A stretch of DNA of 64,000 nt from Clostridium novyi NT. Lineage in GTDB: Bacteria; Bacillota; Clostridia; Clostridiales; Clostridiaceae. The stretch lies in NCBI RefSeq assembly GCF_000014125.1, contig NC_008593.1, forward strand, positions 372,001-436,000, read 5' to 3'. A model generated the notes under the pieces. The model did not search any database. It was given only the letters and a program-made list of their open reading frames with translations, and had not been told where the DNA came from. Positions 44,412-53,903 of this stretch are shown piece by piece (positions within the stretch are counted from its first letter, which is position 1; every line of letters starts with the position of its first letter). Both the position numbers and the translations under genes were made by a program.

Positions 44412-45764
44412 ATGAACTTATTTAAACCAGCACCTCATGTTGATCGATTACCTAAAGAAAAAATAGATGCTAGTTATAAAAGATATCGTATACAAGTATT
44501 TTTAAGTATATATATTGGATATTTAACATTCTATTTTGTAAGAAGTAACTTTTCAGTTGCTAAAATGTACTTAGTAAAAGAAGGATTTTCAATAGCACAA
44601 TTAGGATTTATAGCATCTGGACTTGGAATTGCTTATGGTATAAGTAAATTTATCATGGGAAATGTATCTGATAGGTCGAATCCGAGATATTTCTTGGCAG
44701 CAGGACTTATTTTATCAGGTATTGTAAATGTTCTTTTTGCAACAACTACTAGTAATATAGTTATGTTTGTTTTAATGTTACTTAATGGATGGTTCCAAGG
44801 TATGGGATGGCCTCCATGTGGTAGAACAATGACTCACTGGTTCTCAGATAAAGAACGTGGAGTTAAGATGTCAATTTGGAACACTGCACATAATGTAGGT
44901 GGCGGACTTATAGCTGTAATCGTTGTCTATGGTGTTAATACTTTTGGAGGTTGGAAGGGAGCATTCTACTTCCCAGGAATCATAGCTATCGTTGTTGGTA
45001 TACTATTCATGATTTTCGCAAAAGATACTCCTCAATCTGTAGGATTACCTCCAATTGAAGAATATAAAGATGATTATCCAGACCTTGTTGTTGAAGTTGA
45101 AGATAGAGAAAAAGAATTATCAGCAAAAGAAATATTAGTTAAGTATGTATTAAAGAATAAATTCTTATGGTTTATAGCTTTTGCAAACGTTTTTGTATAC
45201 TTTGTAAGATACGGTGTAGTAAACTGGGTACCAATATACCTTGAACAAGTAAAACATTTTTCAGTAAAAGAATCTACATTAGCATTTTCATTATTTGAAT
45301 ATGCAGCTATACCAGGAACTATAGTTGTTGGATGGTTAAGTGATAAAGTATTCCATGGAAGACGTGCACCAATGGGTGTATTCTGTATGATAGGTGTTAT
45401 TGCAGGAGTATTCGTTTACTGGAAAAGCTCAAGCGTTATGTCTATTAATATAGCATTATCTTTAATAGGAGCATTAATATATGGACCAGTTATGTTAATC
45501 GGAGTTAGTGCCCTTGACTTAGTACCTAAAAAAGCAGCAGGAACTGCAGCAGGATTTACTGGATTATTTGGTTACTTAGGTGGCCAAGTATTAGCAGAAG
45601 CAGCAATGGGAGCTGTAGTTGATAAGTTTAGCTGGAATGGAGGATTTATCACATTAATGGCTTCAGCAGCATTAGCAATAGTATTCTTTGGACTTACTTG
45701 GAATGTACACGATAATTCTAAGGAAGAAGAAGCAGAATTAGAAGTTTCATGTGAAGGAAATTAG
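44412..45764 (+). CDS. glpT: Glycerol-3-phosphate : phosphate antiporter
   Basis: 450 residues, 12 membrane segments, major facilitator superfamily, organophosphate:Pi antiporter family. It reads like E. coli GlpT along its length: FKPAPHVDRLP at the N-terminus, YFVRSNFSVA (Arg equivalent to Arg45), GISKFIMGNVSDRSNPRYF, NGWFQGMGWPPCGRTM, KDTPQSVGLPPIEEYK, FVYFVRYGVVNWVPIYL (Arg equivalent to Arg269) and KKAAGTAAGFTGLFGYLGG. It imports glycerol-3-phosphate in exchange for phosphate. UhpT or PgtP-type substrates are less likely. It ends the operon that starts at 42478; a terminator follows. Confidence 0.93.
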   Translation: MNLFKPAPHVDRLPKEKIDASYKRYRIQVFLSIYIGYLTFYFVRSNFSVAKMYLVKEGFSIAQLGFIASGLGIAYGISKFIMGNVSDRSNPRYFLAAGLILSGIVNVLFATTTSNIVMFVLMLLNGWFQGMGWPPCGRTMTHWFSDKERGVKMSIWNTAHNVGGGLIAVIVVYGVNTFGGWKGAFYFPGIIAIVVGILFMIFAKDTPQSVGLPPIEEYKDDYPDLVVEVEDREKELSAKEILVKYVLKNKFLWFIAFANVFVYFVRYGVVNWVPIYLEQVKHFSVKESTLAFSLFEYAAIPGTIVVGWLSDKVFHGRRAPMGVFCMIGVIAGVFVYWKSSSVMSINIALSLIGALIYGPVMLIGVSALDLVPKKAAGTAAGFTGLFGYLGGQVLAEAAMGAVVDKFSWNGGFITLMASAALAIVFFGLTWNVHDNSKEEEAELEVSCEGN

Positions 45765-45790
45765 TTATCCAAAAAATAAATACAACTACA

Positions 45791-45823
45791 AAAAAGGAGA
45801 TGCCTTAATGGTGTCTCTTTTTG
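45791..45823 (+). terminator. Rho-independent terminator after glpT
   Basis: GAGATGCC/GGTGTCTC stem (two G-U pairs) flanked by A-run and T-run, loop TTAAT. Confidence 0.8.
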
Positions 45824-45859
45824 TATTACAAATATTTAAAAATAGTGTGGTGTTTATAA

Positions 45860-45871
45860 TGTATCCATACA
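45860..45871. promoter_or_regulatory. Inverted repeat TGTAT-CC-ATACA upstream of pdxS
   Basis: A 5-bp dyad with 2-base centre beside a TATAAT (45855-45860). Its half-site TGTAT resembles that of the palindrome at 45926-45939, so the two may bind one regulator. Confidence 0.3.
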
Positions 45872-45925
45872 ATTGACTTATGGTAAAATTTGAGCGAAAA
45901 TATATACATACTCATGAGAATAAAT

Positions 45926-45939
45926 ATTGTACGTACAAT
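45926..45939. promoter_or_regulatory. Perfect 14-bp palindrome upstream of pdxS (operator candidate)
   Basis: ATTGTACGTACAAT lies 26 bases before the pdxS start, between the likely promoter and the RBS. No regulator gene is adjacent, so the binder is unknown. Confidence 0.45.
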
Positions 45940-45965
45940 GTATTTAATAAATAGGGGGAATCAAA

Positions 45966-46820
45966 TTGAATACTAAGTGCGAAGTAAATGAAAGATTAAT
46001 TGGCGGAGTTATAATGGATGTTGTAAACAAGGAGCAAGCTAAAATTGCTGAAGAAGCAGGAGCAGTTGCTGTAATGGCATTAGAGAGAGTACCATCCGAT
46101 ATAAGAAAAGAAGGTGGAGTATCTAGAATGTCAGATCCTAAAATGATAAAGGAAATTATAGATGCAGTTTCAATTCCTGTAATGGCAAAGGTGAGAATAG
46201 GGCATGTAGTTGAAGCACAAATTTTACAAGCTATAGGAATTGATTATATTGATGAAAGTGAAGTATTAACTCCAGCAGATGATTTGTTTCATATAAACAA
46301 GAAAGAATTTAATGTACCTTTTGTTTGTGGTGCTAGAAATCTTGGGGAAGCTTTAAGAAGAATTGGAGAAGGTGCTTGTATGATAAGAACAAAAGGGGAA
46401 GCAGGTACTGGAAATGTAATTGAAGCGGTAAGACATATGAGAACAATTCAATCTCAAATAAGAAAACTTAAAGTTATGCCTAAAGAGGAACTTATGATAG
46501 CTGCAAAGGAACTGGGTGCACCTTATGATTTGGTTGAATATGTAAGAGAAAATGGGAAGCTACCTGTTATAAATTTTGCAGCAGGGGGAATTGCAACACC
46601 AGCAGATGCAGCACTTATGATGCAACTTGGTTGCGATGGTGTGTTTGTTGGTTCTGGAATATTTAAATCAGAAAATCCAACTAAGAGAGCTAAAGCTATA
46701 GTTGAAGCCGTTAAAAATTATAATAATCCTTTAAAAATAGCTGAGGTTTCAGAAGGATTAGGTGAGGCAATGACTGGGCTTGAAATAGATAAGTTAGATG
46801 TGACATTTGCGGAAAGATAA
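45966..46820 (+). CDS. pdxS: Pyridoxal 5'-phosphate synthase, PdxS (lyase) subunit
   Basis: 284 residues, TTG start with AGGGGG (45954-45959). PdxS builds PLP from ribose 5-phosphate, glyceraldehyde 3-phosphate and ammonia. Conserved stretches: [54 protein letters not shown] (catalytic Lys), [32 protein letters not shown] (second Lys) and [28 protein letters not shown]. The N-terminus is a few residues shorter than the family norm. PdxS normally needs PdxT, a glutaminase that supplies ammonia, usually encoded just downstream; here a terminator and a collagenase gene follow instead. Confidence 0.95.
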   Translation: MNTKCEVNERLIGGVIMDVVNKEQAKIAEEAGAVAVMALERVPSDIRKEGGVSRMSDPKMIKEIIDAVSIPVMAKVRIGHVVEAQILQAIGIDYIDESEVLTPADDLFHINKKEFNVPFVCGARNLGEALRRIGEGACMIRTKGEAGTGNVIEAVRHMRTIQSQIRKLKVMPKEELMIAAKELGAPYDLVEYVRENGKLPVINFAAGGIATPADAALMMQLGCDGVFVGSGIFKSENPTKRAKAIVEAVKNYNNPLKIAEVSEGLGEAMTGLEIDKLDVTFAER

Positions 46821-46833
46821 TAATATTATTAAA

Positions 46834-46875
46834 TAAAGTAAAAAAATCAGAAAATTTTCTGATTTTTTTACTTTA
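46834..46875 (+). terminator. Rho-independent terminator after pdxS
   Basis: AAATAAAGTAAAAAAATCAG pairs with CTGATTTTTTTACTTTATTT around an AAAATTTT loop region; the T-run is inside the 3' arm. It lies 13 bases after the stop and could also act on the opposite strand. Confidence 0.8.
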
Positions 46876-46971
46876 TTTATTTAAATTTATATATTTAGTT
46901 CGAATATTATTAATGGAAAAAATTATAACATGTTAATAATTCAACCAAAGAAAAATTTAGGGGGTACAATA

Positions 46972-49905
46972 ATGAAAAGAAAGATGTTAAAGCTTATGTG
47001 CAATTTAATAGCTGTAGGATTAGTTTCAAGTAGTTTATCAGTAAACGTTTTAGCAGTAGATAATATTCAAAATAATATTGTTGTAAGTAGAGAAAATACT
47101 ATTAATAAAAAATATTCTATAGGTGAATTAGAAAAGTTATCAAATGAAAAACTTATAGATACTCTTTCAAAGATAAAGTGGAATGATATAACAGATTTTA
47201 TGCAATATAATGATGGAGCTAGAAAATTTTATTCTGATTACAGTAGGGTACAAGCTATTATAAATGCAATAAAAGAAAGAGGCTCACAATATACTGAAGA
47301 AAATGATAAAGGTATTCCAACATTAATAGAGGTTTTAAGAGCTGGATTTTATTTGGGATTCTATAATAAACAATTAAGTGATTTTGACAGTATAAAGTAT
47401 AAGGAAAGATGTATTCCAGCGATTAATTCTGTAATAAATAATTCTAATTTTAAATTAGGTACACCTTGTCAAAACGAAATTATAAAAAGTGTAGGATTAT
47501 TAATAAGTAATACTACATGTGATGAGAAGATAGTAAATAAGTTAACACCTATATTAGTTCAATATAATAGTAATGTGGATGAAAATGTTAAAGATTATAC
47601 TAAAGGACAAGCTATATATAATATTATAGAGGGGGTTAGCTATTCTATAGAATCATACTTGGATAAGTCCAATGTTAAAGTAGATAATACTGTATGGTTT
47701 AAAAATATAGATGGTTTTATTAATGAAGTTTCAAAACTTTCTTTAATAAATAATATTACAGATGATAATGAATGGCTTATAGATAATGGTATATATTATA
47801 GTGGAAGATTAGCTAAGGCTCATAGTGATATGAGAGTTCCTCAAAAAACATTAGAAAAAGCATTAGAAGTATATCCATATTTAAGTGATCATTATTTAAA
47901 GGCAGTAGAGACTATAGCATATAAATTTAATGGTACAAAGTTAGATGGAAGTAAAATAGATTTAAGTAATATAAAAGAAGAAGCAAAGAAAAAGTATACT
48001 CCTAAAACATATAAATTTGATAATGGTAGTGTAGTTATTAAAGCAGGAGATAAGGTTTCAGAAGAAAAGATAAAAAGACTTTATTGGGCATCTAAAGAGG
48101 TAAAGGCTCAATTTCATAGAGTAATTGGAAGTGATAATCCATTAGAAAAAGGGCATCCAGATGATATACTAAATATAGTTATTTATAATAATCCAAAGGA
48201 ATACAAAGTTAATACTATTTTGTATGGATATAGTACAGATAATGGTGGTATATACATTGAAAATAAAGGAACATTTTTTACTTATGAAAGAACAGAGAAG
48301 GATAGTATTTTTAGCCTAGAAGAATTATTTAGACATGAGTTTACGCATTATCTTCAAGGAAGATACTTGGTTCCAGGTATGTGGGGTGTTAGTGATTTTT
48401 ATAAAGGTAATAATTGTAGACTTACTTGGTTTGAGGAAGGCTCAGCGGAATTTTTTGCAGGAGCTACAAGAAAAGATAATATATTGCCAAGAAAATCAGA
48501 AGTAAAGGGAATATCATGGAGTCCTGAAAGAAGATTTAGTGTAACAAAGCTTTTACATTCTCAATATGGATCCTTTGATTTCTATAATTATGGATTTGCA
48601 TTTAATGATTATATTTATAATAACAAAAAAGATATATTAAATAATTTGGTTAATTATATAAAGCAAAATGATGTTAAAGGATATGAAAGTTATATAGAAA
48701 AATTAAGTGCTAGAGAAAATCTTAATAAAAAATATCAAAATCATATGCAAAAGTTATTTGAAAACTATGATAACTTAACAACGCCATTAGTATCAGATGA
48801 TTATTTAAAAGAACATCCGAATAAAACTTCAAAGGAAGTTTACTCTGATATAGAAAAGACTTGTAATTTAAAAGATATTAAGATATCAGAAGAAAAAGGA
48901 GAATTTTTTAATACATTTACATTAAGAGGAACTTACGAAAAATCTACGAGTAATGATGAGATGCAAGATTGGAATGATATGAACAATTTATGCAATAAGT
49001 TTTTAAATGATTTAGAAAAGCTTAACTGGTCTGGCTATAAAACTTTAACTTGCTATTTTGTAAATCCTAGAGTAAATAAATTAGGAAATTTAGAGTATGA
49101 TATAGTATTCCATGGAATACTAAAAGATGAGGTACATGTAACTGATAATAAAAAGGATCCAGATACTAAAAGTTCAAAAGATGTTAAAGAAGATGGTAAA
49201 ACTATAAATGAACGAAAATCAGAAGTGAAAAACGGAAGTTCTTTTGAAGATGCTATAGGACCAATAAAATCAAATAATATTTTAGGTACTTTAAAAGAAA
49301 ATTATAAGCAAATATATTATTTTAATATAGATAAACCAACAGATATAGATATAAACTTAGAGAATAAAAGTAATGAAAAAATAGCATGGAAGGTATATAG
49401 TGAAGAAAATATAGACGATTGCATTGGATATCCTAATATTAATGGTAAGTTTTTAAATGGAAAAATTCATGTTAGTAAAAAAGGTAAGTATTATTTAGTT
49501 GTATACAAGTACTCAAAAGAAACAGTAGATTATAACTTTAAAATAGATGGACTTAATGATGAGGAAATGGTAGCTGAATCAGAACCCAATAATTGCTTTG
49601 AACAAGCTAATAAGTTAAAGTTAGGTGATACAATATTAGGTGAAGTAAGTAAAAATGATTATATGGATATATATACATTTGATATAAAAGACAAAAGAGA
49701 AGTAAGTATAAATTTATCTAAACTAGGTAGTGGAGAGATTAATTGGCTAGTATTCAGTGCTAATGATTTAACTAACTATAAGTTCTATGCATTAAAGAAT
49801 GGAAATAATATGAGTAATAAATTTATTACAGAGCCAGGAAAATATTATATAAGTGTATATAAGATAAGTGAGAATGGTGGAAAGTATAGTTTAAGTATAA
49901 AATAA
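46972..49905 (+). CDS. Secreted clostridial collagenase, peptidase family M9
   Basis: 977 residues from the ATG at 46972, set by AGGGGG (46959-46964); upstream in-frame ATGs lack an RBS. Residues 1-28 are a signal peptide ending near VLAVD. Residues about 45-345 are the M9 activator domain. The catalytic zinc site is H455-E456-x-x-H459 (RHEFTHYLQGRYLVPG) with a downstream Glu in WFEEGSAEFFAG (488-489). A helper domain follows (about 635-720). There is no PKD domain that I can recognise, but two C-terminal PPC/collagen-binding domains are seen (about 754-859 and 869-977, the second starting ESEPNNCFEQANKL with the calcium-binding acidic motif). It degrades native collagen in host tissue. Single-gene unit with a strong terminator. 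Confidence 0.93.
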   Translation: MKRKMLKLMCNLIAVGLVSSSLSVNVLAVDNIQNNIVVSRENTINKKYSIGELEKLSNEKLIDTLSKIKWNDITDFMQYNDGARKFYSDYSRVQAIINAIKERGSQYTEENDKGIPTLIEVLRAGFYLGFYNKQLSDFDSIKYKERCIPAINSVINNSNFKLGTPCQNEIIKSVGLLISNTTCDEKIVNKLTPILVQYNSNVDENVKDYTKGQAIYNIIEGVSYSIESYLDKSNVKVDNTVWFKNIDGFINEVSKLSLINNITDDNEWLIDNGIYYSGRLAKAHSDMRVPQKTLEKALEVYPYLSDHYLKAVETIAYKFNGTKLDGSKIDLSNIKEEAKKKYTPKTYKFDNGSVVIKAGDKVSEEKIKRLYWASKEVKAQFHRVIGSDNPLEKGHPDDILNIVIYNNPKEYKVNTILYGYSTDNGGIYIENKGTFFTYERTEKDSIFSLEELFRHEFTHYLQGRYLVPGMWGVSDFYKGNNCRLTWFEEGSAEFFAGATRKDNILPRKSEVKGISWSPERRFSVTKLLHSQYGSFDFYNYGFAFNDYIYNNKKDILNNLVNYIKQNDVKGYESYIEKLSARENLNKKYQNHMQKLFENYDNLTTPLVSDDYLKEHPNKTSKEVYSDIEKTCNLKDIKISEEKGEFFNTFTLRGTYEKSTSNDEMQDWNDMNNLCNKFLNDLEKLNWSGYKTLTCYFVNPRVNKLGNLEYDIVFHGILKDEVHVTDNKKDPDTKSSKDVKEDGKTINERKSEVKNGSSFEDAIGPIKSNNILGTLKENYKQIYYFNIDKPTDIDINLENKSNEKIAWKVYSEENIDDCIGYPNINGKFLNGKIHVSKKGKYYLVVYKYSKETVDYNFKIDGLNDEEMVAESEPNNCFEQANKLKLGDTILGEVSKNDYMDIYTFDIKDKREVSINLSKLGSGEINWLVFSANDLTNYKFYALKNGNNMSNKFITEPGKYYISVYKISENGGKYSLSIK

Positions 49906-49934
49906 TTTATAAAGGTATAGAGAAACTGTTGAAG

Positions 49935-49970
49935 AAACTGTTGATAAACATAATTTATCAACAGTTTTTT
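49935..49970 (+). terminator. Rho-independent terminator after the collagenase gene
   Basis: Perfect 14-bp stem AAACTGTTGATAAA/TTTATCAACAGTTT with a CATAA loop and T-run. A partial extra copy of the 5' arm (GAAACTGTTGA at 49922) sits just before it. Confidence 0.9.
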
Positions 49971-50140
49971 GTATGTAAATAACTAAAAATTTAATATTAT
50001 GTGTTAAAATCTAATATATGATATTTTAAAATTAAGTTTATTATTTAAAATAGTTTTAAAATTTAAATATTAATCTTTTAGGTAACAATTAAAAATAACA
50101 TTAATATATAAGTTATGTTTATTAATATAAGGAGGAAAAT

Positions 50141-53100
50141 ATGAAAGGACAGAAGTTCGTTCATTTACATACCCATACAGAATATAGTCTGTTAGATGGT
50201 TCCGGTAAAATTGGTGGATTAATAGAAAGAGCAAAAGAATTAGGTATGGATAGTTTAGCAATAACGGATCATGGAACTATGTTTGGATGTGTAGATTTTT
50301 ATAAAAAAGCTAAAGAAGCTGGAATAAAACCTATTATAGGGTCGGAAATATATGTAGCTTCAAAGTCCATGAATATTAAAAGAAATGATAGAGAAAATAA
50401 AAATCATCATTTAGTTCTTTTAGTAAAGAATGAAATTGGATATAAAAATCTTATGAAAATAGTATCAAAAGCAGCTATAGATGGATTTTATTATAAACCA
50501 AGAGTAGATCATGAATATTTAAGGGAACATAGTGAAGGACTTATAGCACTAAGTGCTTGTCTTGCAGGAGAAGTTTCCTATAATTTATTAAATGGAACTA
50601 AAGAAAAAGCAAGAGAGGTTGCTTTATTTTATAAAGATATATTTAAAGATGGCTTTTATTTAGAACTTCAATATCATGGAATAGATAAACAACTTAGAGT
50701 AAATGAGATGTTAATAGAATTATCAAGGGAGTTAGATATTCCACTAGTTGCAACAAATGACGTTCACTATATAAAAAAAGAAGATGCAAAATCTCATGAT
50801 GTATTACTTTGCATTCAAACAGGAAAAACATTAGATGATACAGATAGAATGAGATATGAACCTCAAAACTTTTATTTAAAATCACCTGAGGAAATGTACG
50901 ATACTTTTTCATATGTACCAGAGGCTTTAGAAAATACAGTTAAAATAGCTGAAGAGTGTAATTTTGATTATGTATTTCATGAGTCTAAACTTCCAAACTT
51001 CCCACTTCCAGAAAGTAAGGATCATTTTGAATATATGAAAGAGTTATGTTACAAGGGACTTAAAGTTAGATATCCGGAAATAACTCCAGAGTTAAAGGAA
51101 AGACTAGAATATGAACTTGGGGTTATAAAGCAAATGGGGTATGTAGATTATTTCTTAATTGTATGGGACTTTTTTAGATTTTCTCATGAAAAAGGAATAA
51201 TGACAGGTCCAGGAAGGGGTTCAGCAGCAGGGTCCCTTGTTGCCTACACTTTAGGAATTACAAAGATAGACCCAATTAAATATAATTTAATATTTGAAAG
51301 ATTTTTAAATCCAGAACGTGTATCTATGCCTGATATAGATTCGGATTTTTGTTACGAAAGACGTGGAGAAGTTATTGATTATGTAGTTGAAAAGTATGGA
51401 AAAGATAATGTATCTCAAATTGTTACATTTGGAACGATGGCTCCTAGAGCTTGTATAAGAGATGTTGGAAGAGCAATGAATTATTCTTATGCAGAAGTAG
51501 ATAGAATAGCTAAAATGATTCCAACGGTGCTTGGTATAACAATAGATAAAGCATTAGAAATGAATCCAGAGTTAAAAGAAGCTTATGACATTGATAGTAG
51601 GGTAAAAGAACTTATAGATGTAGCAAGAGATCTTGAGGGACTACCAAGACATACATCAACACATGCAGCTGGTGTAGTTATAGCATCCCAACCACTTGTT
51701 AATTATGTGCCACTTTCTAAAAATGAAGAAGCAATAGTTACTCAATTTACAATGACAACACTTGAGGAACTTGGACTTTTAAAAATGGACTTTTTAGGAC
51801 TTAGAACTTTAACAGTTATAAGAGATGCAATAGATCTTGTTAAGAAAAAGACTGGGACTGAAATAGACCTAGATAAAATAAATTTCGAAGATGAAAATGT
51901 ATATGCAATGCTTGGAAAAGGAAAGACGGTTGGTGTTTTCCAATTAGAATCAGCTGGAATGACAAACTTCATGAAAGAGCTTAAACCAGAAAGCTTAGAA
52001 GACATAATAGCTGGAATAAGTCTTTACAGACCAGGTCCTATGGCGGAAATACCAAAGTATATAAAAAATAAAAACAACCCTAAAGATATAGAATATTTAA
52101 CACCTAAGCTTGAACCAATATTAAATGTAACTTATGGAGTTATGGTGTATCAAGAGCAAGTTATGCAAATAGTTAGAGATCTTGCAGGATATTCTATGGG
52201 AAGAAGTGATTTGGTTCGTCGTGCCATGTCTAAAAAGAAACATAAAGTCATGGAAGAAGAAAGAAAAAACTTTATATACGGCATTGAAGATGAAAAAGGA
52301 AATGTAATAGTACCAGGATGCTTAAGAAATGGTATTAGTGAAGAAGTTGCAAATAAAATTTATGATCAAATGATGGACTTTGCAAGTTATGCATTTAATA
52401 AATCCCATGCTGCGGCATATGCAGTTGTAGCCTACTACACAGCTTATTTGGTTTATTATTATCCAACAGAATTTATGGCGGCGATTTTAAATAGTGTAAG
52501 AGGAAATAGTGATAAAGTTGCAGCTTATATAAGAGCAGCAAAACAAATGGAAATAGAAGTACTGCCTCCTAAGATAAATAAAAGTTTTGGTAAATTTACT
52601 GTTCAAAATGGTAAAATACGCTTTGGATTATCTGCTATAAAAAATGTAGGTGAAAATGTAGTTGATAATATAGCAAAGGTTAGAGAGGAAAAGGGAGAAT
52701 TTAATTCATTTGTGGACTTTTGCAACAAAATTTCATCAGGAAGTATAAATAAGAGAATGGTTGAAAGCTTAGTTAAAGCAGGAGCCTTTGATTGTTTTGG
52801 AATTTACCGTTCACAAATTTTAGCTGTGTATGAAAAAATAATAGATTCTGTAGTAAATCAAAGAAAGAAAAATATAGATGGACAAATGAGTTTATTTGGA
52901 AGTTTTGATGATGAATTTAAAGATACGGAAATAAAATATCCTGCCATAGACGAGTTTGATAAAAAAAGTAAATTAGCAATGGAAAAAGAAATGACAGGTC
53001 TATATTTAACAGGTCATCCACTAGAAGATTATGAAGAAGTACTAAAAAATAGAACTAGTGCAAAAACTACTGACATTATAGTAGATGAATCATTAGAAGA

Positions 53101-53644
53101 AGAACTTATAGATGAAGTAACTCTTCATATTGAAGAACAAAACTCAAAAATAAAAGATGGCGATAAAGTAATAATAGGTGGACTTATCACTAATGTAACT
53201 AGAAAAATAACAAGAACAAATAGCATGATGGCTTTTATAACTTTAGAAGATTTATATAGTTCTATTGAAGTTATAATATTCCCAAAAACTTTAGAACAGT
53301 TCAATAAAATAATAATGGAAGATGAAATTGTACTAATAAAGGGAAGAGTTACAAAGAGAGAAGATGAACAACCTAAAATTATTTGTGATTATATAGAGAG
53401 AGTATTTAATTTCTCATCAAAAAAACTTTATATTCAAATTGAAAATAAAAAAATGCTTTCACAAACTAAGAGTGACATAAAAAAAATTGCTATTTTAAAT
53501 AATGGGAATATACCAATATACATCTGTACAAAAGAAGAAAGAAAAAAATTTTTAATATCCAGAGAATTTTGGATTAATGAAAATGAAGATGTTTTAAAAA
53601 TTATTAAACAAAAATATGGTGAAGAAAACGTAAAGCTTTTATAA
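50141..53644 (+). CDS. dnaE: DNA polymerase III alpha subunit, DnaE type
   Basis: 1167 residues. The N-terminal PHP domain (FVHLHTHTEYSLLDGSGKI, ITDHGTMFG) is followed by the C-family polymerase core: GPGRGSAAGSLVAYTLGI, the catalytic MPDIDSDFCYERRGEVIDYV, a third Asp in GLLKMDFLGLRTL, and GISLYRPGPM. Then come a helix-hairpin-helix region, an OB fold (about 1005-1090, GDKVIIGGLITNVTRKITR) and a C-terminal tail. This is the DnaE-type alpha subunit; low-GC Gram-positives also carry PolC elsewhere, and DnaE extends primers or serves error-prone synthesis. RBS AAGGAGG (50130-50136). Confidence 0.97.
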   Translation: MKGQKFVHLHTHTEYSLLDGSGKIGGLIERAKELGMDSLAITDHGTMFGCVDFYKKAKEAGIKPIIGSEIYVASKSMNIKRNDRENKNHHLVLLVKNEIGYKNLMKIVSKAAIDGFYYKPRVDHEYLREHSEGLIALSACLAGEVSYNLLNGTKEKAREVALFYKDIFKDGFYLELQYHGIDKQLRVNEMLIELSRELDIPLVATNDVHYIKKEDAKSHDVLLCIQTGKTLDDTDRMRYEPQNFYLKSPEEMYDTFSYVPEALENTVKIAEECNFDYVFHESKLPNFPLPESKDHFEYMKELCYKGLKVRYPEITPELKERLEYELGVIKQMGYVDYFLIVWDFFRFSHEKGIMTGPGRGSAAGSLVAYTLGITKIDPIKYNLIFERFLNPERVSMPDIDSDFCYERRGEVIDYVVEKYGKDNVSQIVTFGTMAPRACIRDVGRAMNYSYAEVDRIAKMIPTVLGITIDKALEMNPELKEAYDIDSRVKELIDVARDLEGLPRHTSTHAAGVVIASQPLVNYVPLSKNEEAIVTQFTMTTLEELGLLKMDFLGLRTLTVIRDAIDLVKKKTGTEIDLDKINFEDENVYAMLGKGKTVGVFQLESAGMTNFMKELKPESLEDIIAGISLYRPGPMAEIPKYIKNKNNPKDIEYLTPKLEPILNVTYGVMVYQEQVMQIVRDLAGYSMGRSDLVRRAMSKKKHKVMEEERKNFIYGIEDEKGNVIVPGCLRNGISEEVANKIYDQMMDFASYAFNKSHAAAYAVVAYYTAYLVYYYPTEFMAAILNSVRGNSDKVAAYIRAAKQMEIEVLPPKINKSFGKFTVQNGKIRFGLSAIKNVGENVVDNIAKVREEKGEFNSFVDFCNKISSGSINKRMVESLVKAGAFDCFGIYRSQILAVYEKIIDSVVNQRKKNIDGQMSLFGSFDDEFKDTEIKYPAIDEFDKKSKLAMEKEMTGLYLTGHPLEDYEEVLKNRTSAKTTDIIVDESLEEELIDEVTLHIEEQNSKIKDGDKVIIGGLITNVTRKITRTNSMMAFITLEDLYSSIEVIIFPKTLEQFNKIIMEDEIVLIKGRVTKREDEQPKIICDYIERVFNFSSKKLYIQIENKKMLSQTKSDIKKIAILNNGNIPIYICTKEERKKFLISREFWINENEDVLKIIKQKYGEENVKLL

Positions 53645-53903
53645 ATATTAATTATCTAAAAATATATAGTATATTTATCATAAATAAAAACAAACTAAGG
53701 ATGTACAAAATATATATAATCTAAATATAAAAATTAATAAAATTGAAAGAATTAACGCTAAATTTCCTATTTTAATTAAATTTTAAATGCAAAATTATAA
53801 ATATGGTGGTATACTATTCATAGCTAATAAAAAACTTAAAATTAACAATTTACATGCTTTATGGGATAAAAAATGTCCCAGTGTTTTTGGGAGGTAATAA
53901 GTG
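53645..53903. other. Intergenic region before pfkA
   Basis: This 259-base AT-rich stretch holds no credible gene. An extended -10 promoter element, TGGTATACT (53807-53815), lies 88 bases before pfkA, with a weak ATGCAA at -35. Just before the RBS there is a small hairpin, TGGGA/TCCCA (about 53861-53880), near the translation start. Confidence 0.45.
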
